Positions 11,443 to 22,450 of a DNA stretch of 64,000 nucleotides are shown in pieces (position 1 is the stretch's first letter; every line of letters starts with the position of its first letter). The notes beneath the pieces are model-generated. The model did no database searches and was not told where the DNA came from. It saw only the letters and a program-made list of their open reading frames with translations. This DNA is from Peromyscus leucopus. Its lineage: Eukaryota > Chordata > Mammalia > Rodentia > Cricetidae. Made by a program: the position numbers and the translations under genes. Location: assembly GCF_004664715.2 (NCBI RefSeq), contig NC_051068.1:130344716-130408715 (forward strand), in the 5' to 3' direction.

Positions 11443-12087
11443 TTCCCAACTCTTATTTTTTAAAAAAGAAAAAATTGTGGTTGACTGGGTACGGAGGTGA
11501 CGTTTCTCTCAAAGACTGCTTCCAGCTGAATAGTGGGCATTGGTTGGCTCTTGGGGGGGGGTGAGGGGTATCTTGTGAAGTCCGGGGATGATGGTGGAGG
11601 TCCTGGAATGACGTTCTGCCATCTCCTGGTTCTGCAGCTGTCCATCCGTGCTGCTGCTGGGGACCTCCCATTTAACAAGATACTGTTGACATAGAGAGAG
11701 CTTAGAGAGAAAGAATCGTTATTATTTTATTTTGGAGTTGGCATTTGTCTGAGGTAGATTTGGCCTGCCCAGATAGAGGCATGTGACATTTACCTGAGGT
11801 AGATCTGGTCTTAGTACTCTGCTTAATTTCTATCTAAGACAAGCCTCATTAGAGGTAGTTTATTTAAGGCACCTGTTTTCCTTATGCAAGCCTTGCTGGA
11901 GGTAGTTTATTTAAGGCACCTGTTTCCCTCATTAGGTTAGCATTTAGGAAACACAGGCGATCAGTTGCTGAGTATTGAACAATGATAAATTGTTGTATTA
12001 CATTATTCCTTACCGCCTGGATATTTTTGATGATCCTTTTGCCTCTGGCTCTGTGTGGCCCTGGTTGGAAAAGGAAGGTGTGATACC
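11443..12087 (-). other. Provirus region between integrase and 3' LTR; no env seen
   Basis: About 645 bp separate the integrase stop from the 3' LTR. A complete gammaretroviral env needs close to 2 kb, and no surface or transmembrane subunit, heptad-repeat, immunosuppressive-domain or membrane-anchor pattern is visible. Short proline-rich frames at 11453-11678 are unlike any protein I recognise. A 26-bp near repeat (GGTAGTTTATTTAAGGCACCTGTTT) occurs at 11851 and 11901. The env gene is therefore deleted, or was never present in this lineage. Confidence 0.7.
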
Positions 12088-12965
12088 TTATTCCTCTGGA
12101 ATTGGCGACAGAGCAGTGGATCCTGATGTCCTCTGGAGCTTGAGAGTGAGAGGCCCTGTTTGTTTCACTGTATATGAAGAGAGATTTTTCTGGGATGGAG
12201 GTGAGATAAAAGGTTTTAGGTGAGACAGGTGGACCCAGTGAGGAAAGCCCTCGAGTTTAGCAGCTGTGAGGGTTACAAGAATTACTTTGAAGGGTTGCTG
12301 CCACTTAGGGGAAAGAGGTGAAGGACGCTGACCTGGAGGAGAGAGAAGAACCTGATCTCCAGTGTGTATTGGAGATGGGCAAGGATTGTCACATGGCTGA
12401 TGCAGTGAACAGTCCGAATAGCTCCATAGAATAGACCTTAGGTGACATAAAAGAGGGGTTAGCAGTCTATCTGGAACAGTTGGAGGCTTGGAAAAAAGAC
12501 CTGGTGTTAGAACTGGCCTTCCATACATTAGTTCAAATGGAGAGATTGAAAGAGGTTTTTTAGGAAGAGCCCTGAGCCTGAGGAGAGCTAGAGGCAATAA
12601 TCTTACCCAGTCGAGATGACATTCCTGTGACATCTTGGTAAGAATAGTTTTTAAAGACCGGTTGGTACGCTCCACCTTTCCTGAGGACTGGGGGGCGGTA
12701 TGGAATATGGAAATTCCATGAGATATTAAGGGCCTTAACTAGTGTCTGAGAAATCTGGGAAGTGAACTCTGGACCATTATCAGACTGGAGAGAAGCAGGG
12801 ACTCCAAACCGAGGAATAATCTCTCGGAGAAGGAGGTCTGCAATTGTCTGGGCCCGCTTATTAGACACAGGAAATCCCTCCACCCAGTTTGAAAATGAGT
12901 CCACCATCACGAGGAGATATTTAGCTTTCCTGACAGTGGGCATATGGGTAAAATCAAGCTGCTAG
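12088..12965 (-). pseudogene. pol: Integrase catalytic core and C-terminal domain (broken pol)
   Basis: Integrase inserts the DNA copy into host chromosomes. Two frames carry it. The first (12943 to about 12690) has the catalytic-core D near QLDFT and LQSDNGPEF with the second D. A frameshift near 12685-12700 moves the reading into 12675-12088, which resumes close to the third catalytic residue and continues through SPFELMYGRP and a GPY/F-like C-terminal region (GDQVLLSP, then HWVHLSHLKPF), ending at a stop at 12088. The conserved Trp just before the core is replaced by an in-frame TAG at 12962-12964. Not functional. Confidence 0.9.
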
Positions 12966-13640
12966 TCAGCCCCTGGAAGGGAACCTCTAGCCTGGTGGGT
13001 GGGAAAAGGCTGACTCCTGTACTTGGTATTGGGATCTGTTTTCTGGCAGATCTCACACGAGGTAGTAATCATTCTTAAAAACTGTAGGTCCTCAGAGGTG
13101 GGCTGCAGGTGAGCTTTTACGAATTGAGACAGAGCAAGATTATTAGGATGAAAGAGTTGGTGTAGATAGGAAAGAATTTGTCTGGTGTCCGGAGTTTCCT
13201 GTGAGGGTGTAGGCTGTACTGTATGGATTCCCTGTGGTGGGTGAGGTGAGACTTGGCCCTGGAGGGCTGCTGTTCTGGCTGCCTGGTCAGCCCAGTTGTT
13301 TCCCCTAGAGATGATGGAGCTGTCAGTCTGATGAGACCGACAGTGGACAATTCCTATAGCCCTGGGGAGGTGGGAAGCCTCCAACATGGCCATTATTTGA
13401 CCTGAGTTAGATATGGATCCTCCTTTTGCTGTGAGAAGTCCATGCTCCCTCCAAATAGCAGCATGGGACAGGAGGATATGAAAAGCATATTTTGAATTGG
13501 TATAAACGTTTAGAGATTGTCCCTTTGCCAATTGGAAGGCACGGGTGAGAGCTGTCAGCTCAGCCTGTTGGTTAGTGGTGTGTGTGGGCAATGCCTGTGC
13601 TTCTACCACCTGAGTGTCTGACACTATGGCATAGCCCGCC
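12962..13640 (-). pseudogene. pol: RNase H C-terminal part and integrase zinc domain (broken pol)
   Basis: This 220-codon frame continues RNase H after a frameshift near 13635-13645. It shows NQQAELTAL (the catalytic Glu), YTNSKYAFH and, near its end, NNWADQAAR with the last catalytic Asp. YTNSKYAFH has Asn where the family has a catalytic Asp (plus-strand 13496-13498, codon AAT). The integrase HHCC zinc domain follows, with HQLFH and CEICQ. The frame ends at the TAG at 12962. Both the stop and the Asn would inactivate the enzyme. Confidence 0.9.
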
Positions 13641-15095
13641 TTACGGGTCCCTTCATATAGAAGGAGCTGCCATCTGTGTACCAGGTATAAGTAGCCTGAG
13701 GCAATGTGCCCTCCTGTATGTGTAAAGGGTGAGGTAACAGCTCTTCTAAGGTTTCAGTGCAGGAATGAGAAGGAGAATAGTCAGCATTAGGTTGAGGAAG
13801 GAGGCTTGAAATGTTAAGAGGTGGACAAGTCCGGAAAGTAAGTGTGGCATACTCTAGTAATGCCACCTGGAGAGAAAGAACTCGGGAAGGAGGTAAAGTT
13901 TGTAAGCCTTTATAAGTTAAAAGATGGGACAGGTTATGGTGAGAGAAAACAGTAATGGATGACCCAAAACTTAGCTTCTTTGATTCCCGAATAAGGAACT
14001 CTGCAGCTGCTAAGGCACGGATACAAGGTGCCCAGCCCTGACTGGTAAGGTCTAGCTTCTTTGACAGATAGGCCACAGGTGCAAAGGAGGGTCCCAGCTG
14101 ATGCGCTAGAGTTCCCAGGGCAAATCCTCCTTTCTCTGCTACATAAAGGGAGAAGGGATGGGTTAAGTCTGGGAGATGGAGCGCTGGAGCCTGAAGAAGA
14201 GCCTGCTGAAGCCTTTGGGAAGGTTTAGTGACAGGATGAAGAAGGCGCTCATGTGGCGAGCCCTGAGCTGCCTCATATAAGGGGCGGGCAAAGAGAGAGA
14301 AAGACAGAAACCAGGACCGTAGAAAGCCCGCTATTCCTAAGAAAGACAGGATTTCCTGTTTAGTGGAAGGGACTGTAAGGGACTGGATTAGACGTTTCCT
14401 GTCTACAGTAATAGCCTTGTGAGTTGGAGTAATGGATAGACCTAGATAGGTGACCTGGGGAGCTGACAGCTGAACTTTAGAAGGAGATACCCTGTAACCC
14501 CGGCTGCATAAGTAATTTAGGAGAGCAGAAGTGTTAGTCTGGCTAACCTGTAAAGATGGGCTACAGAGTAAAATATCATCTACATACTGTATTAACTTAG
14601 AACCAGGGAGAGACAGAGAAAGCAGGTCAGAGGCCAGAGCCTGACCAAATAGGTGTGGACTGTCTCTGAATCCCTGTGGCAGAATAGTCCAGGTCAGCTG
14701 TGTGGACCGGTGAGTGTCAGGGTCGGTCCAGGTGAAAGCAAAGATATTTTGAGATTGAGGACTGAGAGGAATAGAAAAGAAGGCATCTTTGAGATCTAGA
14801 ACTGAGAAGTGAGAGGTTCCTGAGGGGATAGTGGATAGGAGAGTGTAAGGGTTAGGCACTACAGGATGGAGAGGGACCACTGCAGAGTTAATGAGCCGGA
14901 GGTCTTGAACCAGGCGGTAGGTTCCGTTAGACTTTTTAACTGCAAGTATGGGGGTGTTAAAAGGTGAAGAGGTTAGGCGGAGCAGCTTTTTCCTGAGGAG
15001 GTCAGAAATAATGGGCTTAAGTCCTCTCAGGCTCTCAAGTGAGAGAGGGTACTGAGCTTGGGTGATATACCTGGCAGGATCTTGTAGCTGGAAAT
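13624..15095 (-). pseudogene. pol: Reverse transcriptase and RNase H start (broken pol)
   Basis: RT copies the RNA genome into DNA. A long open frame (418 codons from 14880, extending in frame upstream to about 15090) carries the fingers/palm region: LAVKKSNGTYRLVQDLR, VLDLKDAFFSIPL with the first catalytic Asp, the LPQGFRDSPHLFGQAL motif, and the YVDD active site at plus-strand 14575-14586. LPQGF plus YVDD and the connection/RNase H order are class I (gamma-like). RNase H starts with YTDGSS near the end, then the frame is lost near 13640. The upstream join to protease is also out of frame, near 15090-15100. Confidence 0.94.
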
Positions 15096-15590
15096 AACAG
15101 GCTGATGGTGTTTAGCAATAGAAGGATTTTGGGTATCCCAGACTTTTGGGTCTACCTGAGAAGCTGGTAAGGGAAAAGAATCGTTAGAGTCAGAAGAGTT
15201 AGTGGCTAGGAGGAGGAGGAGGGGAGCCGCTGGTGCGTCTGGGATGAGGCACATGTGTGGGGCAAAAGAAATGGACGCCCCTACCTTAGCTAGGAGATCC
15301 CTCCCCATTAAAGGTACAGGGCAGCTTGGCACCACTAAGAATGTGTGTGTGAGAGGAATGCCTCTGAAAATACAATTAAGTGGCGGTGTCTGCTGAGGTA
15401 GATAAGGCTGTCCCCCACCCCGACAATAGGGAGATGAGCAGGACAAGTGGGCCCCCAAAACTCTCTCAGGACAGAGTAGGTAGCTCCGGTGTCCAAAAGG
15501 AACGAGATGGGGTGCCCATTTACTTTAATTATTACCCTTGGTTCCCTGTGTGAGATGGGAGTGGCCGGGGCAGAAACCGGGGCAGCGTCA
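15027..15590 (-). pseudogene. pro: Retroviral protease (broken pro)
   Basis: The aspartic protease matures Gag and Pol. The open frame contains FLLDTGATYSVL with the catalytic D-T-G (plus-strand about 15484-15500) and, further on, VPLMGRDLLAK, the GRD/N motif of retropepsins. It lies one frame away from the end of gag (YSED then TGA at 15588), whereas gammaretroviruses usually read through an in-frame gag stop; an indel or a different recoding mode could explain this. The frame ends at 15027, after the RT frame has taken over. Length, about 145 codons with linker, suits a gamma-like protease. Confidence 0.85.
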
Positions 15591-17138
15591 GTCCTCGCTG
15601 TAAGCCATGCCTACAAAGTCAGCCGGAGGGTCATGGTCTTGGTCGCATTCATCCTCATCTGGCGTTCCTGTGTCGCTTGGGACATCAGGACAGTCAGCTG
15701 ACCAGTGACCCCTTTTGTGGCATTTTGGACAAGCTTCACTGGTGCCTTTCGTGTGCTGGTGGTGCACGCCCGTGCCCAGTGGCCTTCTCTCCCGCACTTG
15801 TAACAGGGACCAGACGGCTTTTGGAGAGCCAGTCGGACAGTGCTTGCCAGCATCTGGCAGCTCCTTTTATGGGCTTTTTCATCTCTACCATGGTACACCT
15901 TAAATGCTATCGCCAGCATATCTGCCTGTGGAGTCAGTGGGCCATTCTCCAAATGTTTAAGTTTGTCTCTAATGTCGGGGAAGCTCTGAGAGACAAAGTG
16001 GGTCATTAGCAGCTGCCTGCCCTCAGGGCTCTCCGGGTCTAACCTGGTGAACTGAAGTAGAGTCTTGGTGAGCCACTCTAAGAACTGAGATGGATTTTCA
16101 TCCTTATCCTGAATTACCATTTTTAGTTTTTCATAGTTTACTGGTTTTAGGGCAGCCTTATGGAGGCCTGTCAGGAGACAGGTAATAAACCTATCTCTGG
16201 CTAGACAGTCACTCTGGGTGTTGTAGTCCCAGTGTGGCTCCTGGTCAGGAACCACCTCGGCTCCTGGGGGGTGTGAAAGGTTAGTTTGATGAATTTCATC
16301 TGCATGAGTCCTAGCCTGCTCCCATACCCACCTGCGCTCCTCTGGGAGTAAATTATTAGAAAGTATCATGAATATATCATGAAAGGTGAGACTATAAGAT
16401 TTAGTTATATATTGAAATTGTTTAATAAAGGAAGCAGAATTAGACGCATAAGAACCCAGCTTACTTTCTATCTGAAAGAGTTCTGCTAGAGAGAATGGAA
16501 CATGAACTTTAACCAGTCCATCCACACCCGCCACCTCTTGCAAAGGGAGAACAGTGGAAGATTCTGGATGGCTGGAATCAGCTGATTTAGCAGCTCAAGA
16601 GCGGGTGGTAGGGGGAGTGAAGTTTGGAGCCAGGGCAGAGCTTTTGGAAGCAGCCGCTGCTGAGGAAGAAACAGCTTTAGAAGAGGAAGAGTCTGGAGCG
16701 GAAGGAACGGTTGTTCTAGGAGTTGGAACCGGAGGTCGGATAGGTGGAGGTTCATTAGCAGGGTCTAAAGTTAGAGAGTCTGGAGTCAGAGAATCCTCCG
16801 GTTTAGGCATAGCTAACATCATATGAGCAGGAGAAAAAGAATCTAGAAGAAATGGTTTAGCACTGAGAAAGAAAAATGCTATCACATAGGGTAACTCTTT
16901 CCATTTGCCTGAACGCTGACAGTAATTGGATAGCTCCCGCAAAATATCGGGATCCAAGGAGCCGCTAGGCGGCCATTTTTTTGTTATTCTCTAAAGCATA
17001 TTTTGGCCACTTTTTTGAACATAAACGAGTTAGCTTAGAAATCTTTATGTAAGGCATTAAACTGAGAGGTTTTAAAGCCTCAACAAGACAGCCCAATGGA
17101 GAGGAAGGACTAACAGGGTTGGAAGCCTTGTTTCCCAT
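15588..17138 (-). pseudogene. gag: Gag polyprotein (broken gag)
   Basis: Gag builds the virion core. It starts at an ATG at 17138 with MGNKAS, a typical N-myristoylation signal. A frame change in an A-run near 16977-16984 shifts the matrix reading frame. A proline/serine-rich p12-like stretch follows (about 16800-16600), broken by an in-frame TGA at 16595. The capsid (about 16543-15850) is well preserved, with VHVPFSLAEL, SYSLTFHDI and the major homology region around DENPSQFLEWL. Two CCHC zinc knuckles follow: CYKCGREGHWARAC (about 15771-15812) and, after another frameshift, CPKCHKRGHWSADC (about 15695-15740). Most well-known gammaretroviruses have one knuckle, so two is notable. The last residues are YSED before TGA. 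Confidence 0.93.
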
Positions 17139-17701
17139 GTCTGCATCAGAGGCAGAAAAATAATAATAATAATTAAAAAAAAAAAAAAACGTGATCCAGA
17201 GCCAAGACCTCAGGCATCCCCAGGGTCAAGGGTGGATACCAGGCACAACCTGCTTCACCGCTCCTCCATGGTGAGGGAGTGAAATTTCTGAGAATCCGGA
17301 CAGCGTTTGCCTCCCCGTTGGGAGGATGAACCTGTCGACCTCACGTGGCTCTCCAGGGCGCACCACGACGGTGGCCCCAACACAAAAAATATCTCAGGCT
17401 GCAGACGTGGGAGATGGCTAGAAAAGTTAGGCCTGCGATAGGGGCCAACCGTAGCCAATGAAGACCGTGGTCGGGGGTACCCCCGGTCTCAAGAACACGT
17501 GTGAGGCGCCAGACAATCAACGGTCATTCTCACAGATTCAGGAGACTGTTTATGCTGGCCGAAAATGGGGGGACTCACCAATCGAAGAAAGCGGTGTTGG
17601 ATGCAATTTGGATGCGATTCAGGCGAATGGAAAGCGGTCTGTCCATACGGAGCAGATTACCCGGTTCGCGGGTTTCCAGGCACAGAGCGCCCGGAAGCGC
17701 C
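17139..17701 (-). other. Proviral leader (5' untranslated region)
   Basis: This is the untranslated leader between PBS and gag, where packaging signals and a splice donor would lie. GC-rich palindromic text such as GGGGGTACCCCC (about 17472-17486) could form hairpins. An A-tract at 17174-17190 interrupts it. I cannot identify a packaging signal with confidence. Confidence 0.6.
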
Positions 17702-17719
17702 CGCTCGGTTTCGGCACCA
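17702..17719 (-). promoter_or_regulatory. Primer-binding site, tRNA-Phe type
   Basis: Three bases inside the 5' LTR, the plus strand reads GGTTTCGGCACCA (17707-17719), identical over 13 contiguous bases to the 3' end of vertebrate tRNA-Phe including CCA. On the minus (sense) strand this is TGGTGCCGAAACC. The remaining 5 bases of the usual 18-nt site match poorly. This assigns the provirus to a tRNA-Phe-primed (F-type) class I group. Confidence 0.85.
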
Positions 17720-17722
17720 AAA

Positions 17723-18131
17723 TGTTAGTTATTTAGCTGTGTTGTGTTGTTACCCTGCAAGGAAATGTCACAAAACACGACAAAATCCGCTTATAAGAGT
17801 TTATTAGAGTTAAAGGGACAGAGTGCGCAGGCCTGTGGGAGAGACACATGCATGGAGAAGAAGAGAAGCTGGGAAGCATGGCGCTCCACTTTAAAACCGG
17901 CTGGGGGCGTGGCCAGGTCACGTCACTACTCCACGTGTGTGCGTAGATCACATGGTCACATTGCGCGCTTATGTAGCCATGTAACGTCACGGATCCTGGT
18001 CACGCGAGACGCCTTGTATCCTGGTTACGAGAGACGCTTTAACCCGGAAATGGCTATCCTGACTGGAATTGACTAGGCGGAAGTGTCCGCCTGGTATATG
18101 CGACCGTGGGGGGCAAGTTGTGAACCCTTCA
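17723..18131 (-). mobile_element. 5' LTR of the class I provirus
   Basis: The 409-bp LTR has TG...CA ends and is the direct repeat of 11050-11442. Reading on the minus strand, U3 contains two ACGTCA/TGACGT (CRE-half) motifs (plus-strand about 17919-17925 and 17982-17987), an E-box CACGTG (17933-17938), a GC-rich CCACGCCCCC box (17904-17913) and a TTTTAAA TATA-like element (about 17891-17897). The poly(A) signal AATAAA is complementary to TTTATT at 17800-17805. It carries a roughly 16-bp segment around CATTGCGCGCTT missing from the 3' LTR. Confidence 0.93.
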
Positions 18132-18136
18132 AATCC
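18132..18136. repeat. Provirus target-site duplication (right), AATCC
   Basis: This is the right-hand copy of the AATCC found at 11045-11049, directly after the terminal CA of the 5' LTR. Confidence 0.88.
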
Positions 18137-19640
18137 TCCAAAATATTTAGTAACAGTATCCTTTTTTAATAAGCCATCCACACAAAAAAAATTATGATAG
18201 ACATTAAAAATATGTGGGACAGAATATTAATAAAAAATTAATTCCAAATTTGAGGGGTTGTTCTATATAGATAGCTCAAAATAAATTAATTTGTTCAAAA
18301 TTTTGTGTTTAAAAGCAAGGAAATGCAGCCCAGTGTGACCTGAACTTCCAACACCTGAAAAACTGAGGCAAGGCTTGCAGCAAGTAGGAAGCCAGTTTGC
18401 TTTATGTTTTAAGTTCCAGGCTTGCTGGGCTACTTAGTGAGACAGTATCTCAACAAACAAGCAAACAAAGCAAAATAAAATCATTAAATAAGTGATCACA
18501 GGCTTTAGAAAGAGAAAATTCAGTCCAGGTTAAACAGAAAAATATGCACAAAATAATAACCATAAAAACAATTTCATGCTCATAAAATTCCAGCAACTTA
18601 AATAAAATAGACTCCTAATTGAGCTCAACTTATCAAAGATCTAACCCAAGATAAAGCTCATCATCTATATATGATAAAGAAACCACTTTTGTAATTAAAA
18701 AATATTTTTACAATAAAAACTTCAGTCCTGAATCAATTCAGTAGTAAATTGGATAGAATATTTAGAAAATAATTACATTCTTTTTCTCTGATACCCCAAA
18801 TCTTAGAATATTTTTTAACATAAAATATCCTTAATGCATGGTTGATGAAATTTTATAGTTCTATTATTTGGATGAAAGCACTGAATAAGCAGTTTTCAAC
18901 TTTTTAATTTCATTCTTCTCTTTTACTATTAAACTATAGGTAAGTTAAAAAAAAACTTTTACCTTCTGTTCATATCTGTTAACTCTATAGGAAAAAGTAA
19001 TGTTAATTCATTTTTACAACGAGATCAAGAATTGTCAACGTAAATAGTATATTTTCTAAAATAATATAAACTAGAAAGATTGACAGTGTTTTACATTTTT
19101 AGAAAGCTTTTCATATCGTGGCTTAGTAGAAATTAATCAGGCTTTTATAACTTCTTTCATGTCAGTGAGTTGCAGTCTATAGTCTTAGTAGAAATCTGAG
19201 AAGAAAATTTAGCTTTGCTCATATCTGAATAAAGATAGCTTTTACTAAGATTTTCTGGGTCATTACAATTGTTAATGTTCAATGCTATTTCATAATGCAT
19301 TAAATGGTATTATCTTCTCAGGTATTTACAACATAAAACTGACATGTTTGTCAACTGAATCCCAGTGTGTTTTCTCCCGTCTTAGTGGATATTTTACTTA
19401 TACTTGATGTTCTAATATTATATTTAGAACTTCCTGTTCACAGCAAAGTCAGACAAATGTGTTTCCTTGGCAAGGTCATTGCACATTTTCATGTTATGTG
19501 TGTTTCCTATCTTGTCATGCAAAATATGAATTTAAAAGTCAGTATTTTAAATAGATAATTTCCACAACTTTATCAAAGACAATCTTAAGTAAAATTGAAT
19601 ATTTTAAGACTTTGAAGTGTGGGATGGTGTCTGGCTGTGG
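18137..19640. other. AT-rich stretch without genes
   Basis: I see no gene. A weakly B1/B4-like segment lies at about 18315-18480 (AACACCTGAAAAACTGAGGC, then GCTACTTAGTGAGACAGTATCTC). The rest is AT-rich with no recognisable element. Confidence 0.6.
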
Positions 19641-19647
19641 TAGCAAT

Positions 19648-20873
19648 TTTTTATTTTATTTTATTTTACAATATAATTTAATTCTACATATCAGCCACAG
19701 ATTCCCTTGTTCTCCCCCCTCCCGCCCCTTCCCCTTCCTCCCAGCCCACCCCCCATTCCCACCTCCTCCAGGGCAAAGCCTCCCCCAAGGACTGAGATCA
19801 TCCTGGTAGACTCAGTCCAGGCAGGCCCAGTCCCCTCCTCCCAGGCTGAGCCAAGCGTCCCTGCATAAGCCCCAGGTTTCAAACAGCCAACTCATGCAAT
19901 GAGCACAGGAACTGGTCCCACTGCCTGCATGCCTCCCAAACAGATCAAGCCAATTGACTGTCTCACCCATTCAGAGGACCTGATCCAGTTGGGGGTCCCT
20001 CAGCCTTTGGTTCATAGTTCATGTGTTTCCATTTGTTTGGCTATTTGTCCCTGTGCTTTATCCAACCTTGGTCTCAACAATTCTCGCTCATATAAACCCT
20101 CCTCTTTCTTGCCAATTGGACTCCCAGAGCTCAACCCGGGGCCTGGGGCCTAGCCGTGGATCTCTGCATCCAGATTCCTCAGTCCTTGGATGGGGTTTCT
20201 AGCATGACTATTGGGGTGTTTGGCCATCCTATCACAAGAGTAGGTCAGTTCGGGCTGTCTCTCAACCATTGCCAGCAGTCTATTGTGGGGGTATCTTTGT
20301 GAATTTCTATGGGCCTCTCTAGTACTTTGCTTCTTCCTATTCTCATGTGGTCTTCATTTACCACAGTCTCCTATTCCTTGTTCTCCCTCTCTGTTCTTGA
20401 TCCAGCTGGGATCTCCTGTTCCCCCAGGCTCTCTTTCCCTCACCCCTCGCCCTTCATTACCCCCACTCACATCCAGGCTGTTCATGTAGATCTTATCCAT
20501 TTCTCCGTCACTGGGCGATCCCCATGTCTTTCTTGGGGTCCTGTTTTCCAGGTAGCCTCCCTGTTGATGTGAGTATCAGTCCAATCATCTTTGTTCCACA
20601 TCCAGTATCCTCCTATGAGTGAGTAAATACCATGTTTTTCTTTCTGAGCCTGGGTTACCTCACTCAGGATGATTTTTTTCTATATCCATCCATTTGCCTG
20701 CAAACCTCATGATGTCATTGTTTTTCTCTGCTGAGCAGTATTCCATTGTGTATATGTACCACATTTTATTTATCCATTCTTCAGTTGAATGGCATCTAGG
20801 TTGTTTCCAGGTTCTGGCTATTACAAACAATGCTGATATGAACATAGCTCATCTCTTCAACCTCCTTTTCAGC
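19648..20873 (-). mobile_element. 5'-truncated L1 (ORF2 C-terminus plus 3' UTR)
   Basis: On the minus strand, 20850-20660 encodes the C-terminal tail of L1 ORF2 (FVIARTWKQPRC, then MWYIYTMEYCSAEKNNDIM), the last part of the endonuclease/reverse transcriptase protein. It is followed by about 1 kb of 3' UTR with the purine-rich G tract (plus-strand CCCCCCTCCCGCCCC near 19714) and an A-rich end (TTTTTTATTTTATTTTATTTTA at 19648). The 5' end is truncated near 20873, the usual outcome of incomplete reverse transcription. No TSD was found. Confidence 0.92.
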
Positions 20874-22035
20874 TAACAGTTATTATTAAATGTGTACATA
20901 ACTTCATATCAATATAGATATAAACCTCCTACCTTAAATGATTCAAGAATGTGTAAGTATGCATTTCATTACCCATCACACTTCAAGTTGCCTCTCAAAA
21001 ATAGCACTATACATGTGCTAAGTGAAAAGAAAATGTAAAAGTAAATAATCCTCTGTGTTGTCATGCAAATGGTTGGATTATAGAGTCTTTTAAATTGTTT
21101 CAGGAGTAGTCTCAGGCTCCAAGATGAGACTGTGAAAACTGTTAGCTAATACCATTTCTGGAAATTTCTGTGGGTTAGAAAATGCTGCATTTATGACGTG
21201 CTAAAATAAGTTTCTTAGTCCTAGTTTTTTTGCTTTTTTCATGGTTATAAATTCAGGGCTTTTCAAATCCACATTTAAACCAAAAGATCCTTTTTAGTCC
21301 ACCAAAAAGAACTCTCTATTGCAACCTTTATTCAGTTGTGAGAGCCAGCTGAGGTGAAGTCACCAGAGGCCAACCATGGAGGGCAGAAGAGCACCCCAAA
21401 TCCTTCAGTAGGTGCAGTTTCTAAGATGCTTGATAGGGCCTCCTTTTATGACCCATCCTCTACCACTTTTATGTCTCTTGTTGCTTTTTTGAGGTTTGTT
21501 TCTGTGCCATGCTACTGGGTGTTCTGTCCTCAATTCCCTTGTCATACAAGAGAAAGAAGTGTTCTATCTGGCAGCAGCCTTTTGTCAGCACTTGTTCCCT
21601 GACTGATTGGTTCATCATTTTCTCTCTGTTTTCAGATCTGTGGGCCTTTCTGTCAACAGTAACCAGAGCACACCTGTACACCTTGATGTTATTCTTTCTC
21701 ATGAGTATCAAAATCCAGGGCTGATGAGTGCCATTGAGACCCAGCCCATGATTTAAGGAGCATTTCTGTCTGGTAGTTCATTATTTTGGCTAGCTGAATT
21801 TGTGATTAAGCATTGCTCAGATGTAATAGCTGTCTTTTTATGTAAAGCTGGATTGTCTATTTGAAAAACAGAGGTAAATTTTCCCCACTAAAAAATAATT
21901 ATGACACCACTATGTAAAGTAATATCTTGTTTTGGGCTCATTCAAATACCACTGTAATCCATTGCAGCCTGGTCTGATACACAACACCATGTATTGTGGC
22001 TACAGAGTGAAGGGCATTGTATATGCATGTTGTTG
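20874..22035. other. No gene recognised
   Basis: I see no element I can name. The open frames at 21354-21724 overlap on both strands and show no protein motif, signal or splice context. Confidence 0.55.
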
Positions 22036-22450
22036 TTGTGATGGATAACACTGATTGTCAATTTGACAGGATCTAGAAGTACCTAGAAGACAAGCTTCTG
22101 GGCATGTCTGTGAGAAATTATCTAGAGTTGGCTAACTGCAATAAGAAGACCCATCCCAGATGTGGGGGGGACAATTCCATGACCTGAGTAAAAAAAAAAA
22201 AAAAAAAAGTAATGAACTGAGCAAATGTATTAATCCCACTTTTTCTGCTTTCTAAGTGTGGTTATAATTTGACCAGCTATCCCCTTCCATGTCTTAAGAG
22301 ATTACATCCCATGAATGACACTATAAATCAGAAAACTAAAAGCAAAGGAAAACAAAAACAGCAAAAAAACCCAACCTTTCTTTCTTAAGTTGCATTGTCA
22401 TGTATTTTATGACAGTAATGAGATACTAATGAGTAAATAATGTAGCTAGT
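22036..22450 (+). repeat. Medium-reiterated rodent repeat (RMER1-like)
   Basis: Landmarks include TGATGGATAACACTGATTGTCAATTTGACAGG, CTAGAAGACAAGCTTCTGGGCATG and ACATCCCATGAATGACACTATA, resembling the 'TGTCAACTTGACACAAGCTAG' repeats at 43655 and 47033. An A-run sits inside it at 22190-22208. Family by recognition; ends approximate. Confidence 0.45.

Noticed and set aside
11975..12223. Plus-strand frame of 82 codons opposite the provirus
   Set aside because: It lies antisense to the end of integrase and has no recognisable features.
17458..18076. Several plus-strand frames over the provirus leader and 5' LTR
   Set aside because: Antisense to the provirus. They follow GC-rich LTR composition and have no motif.
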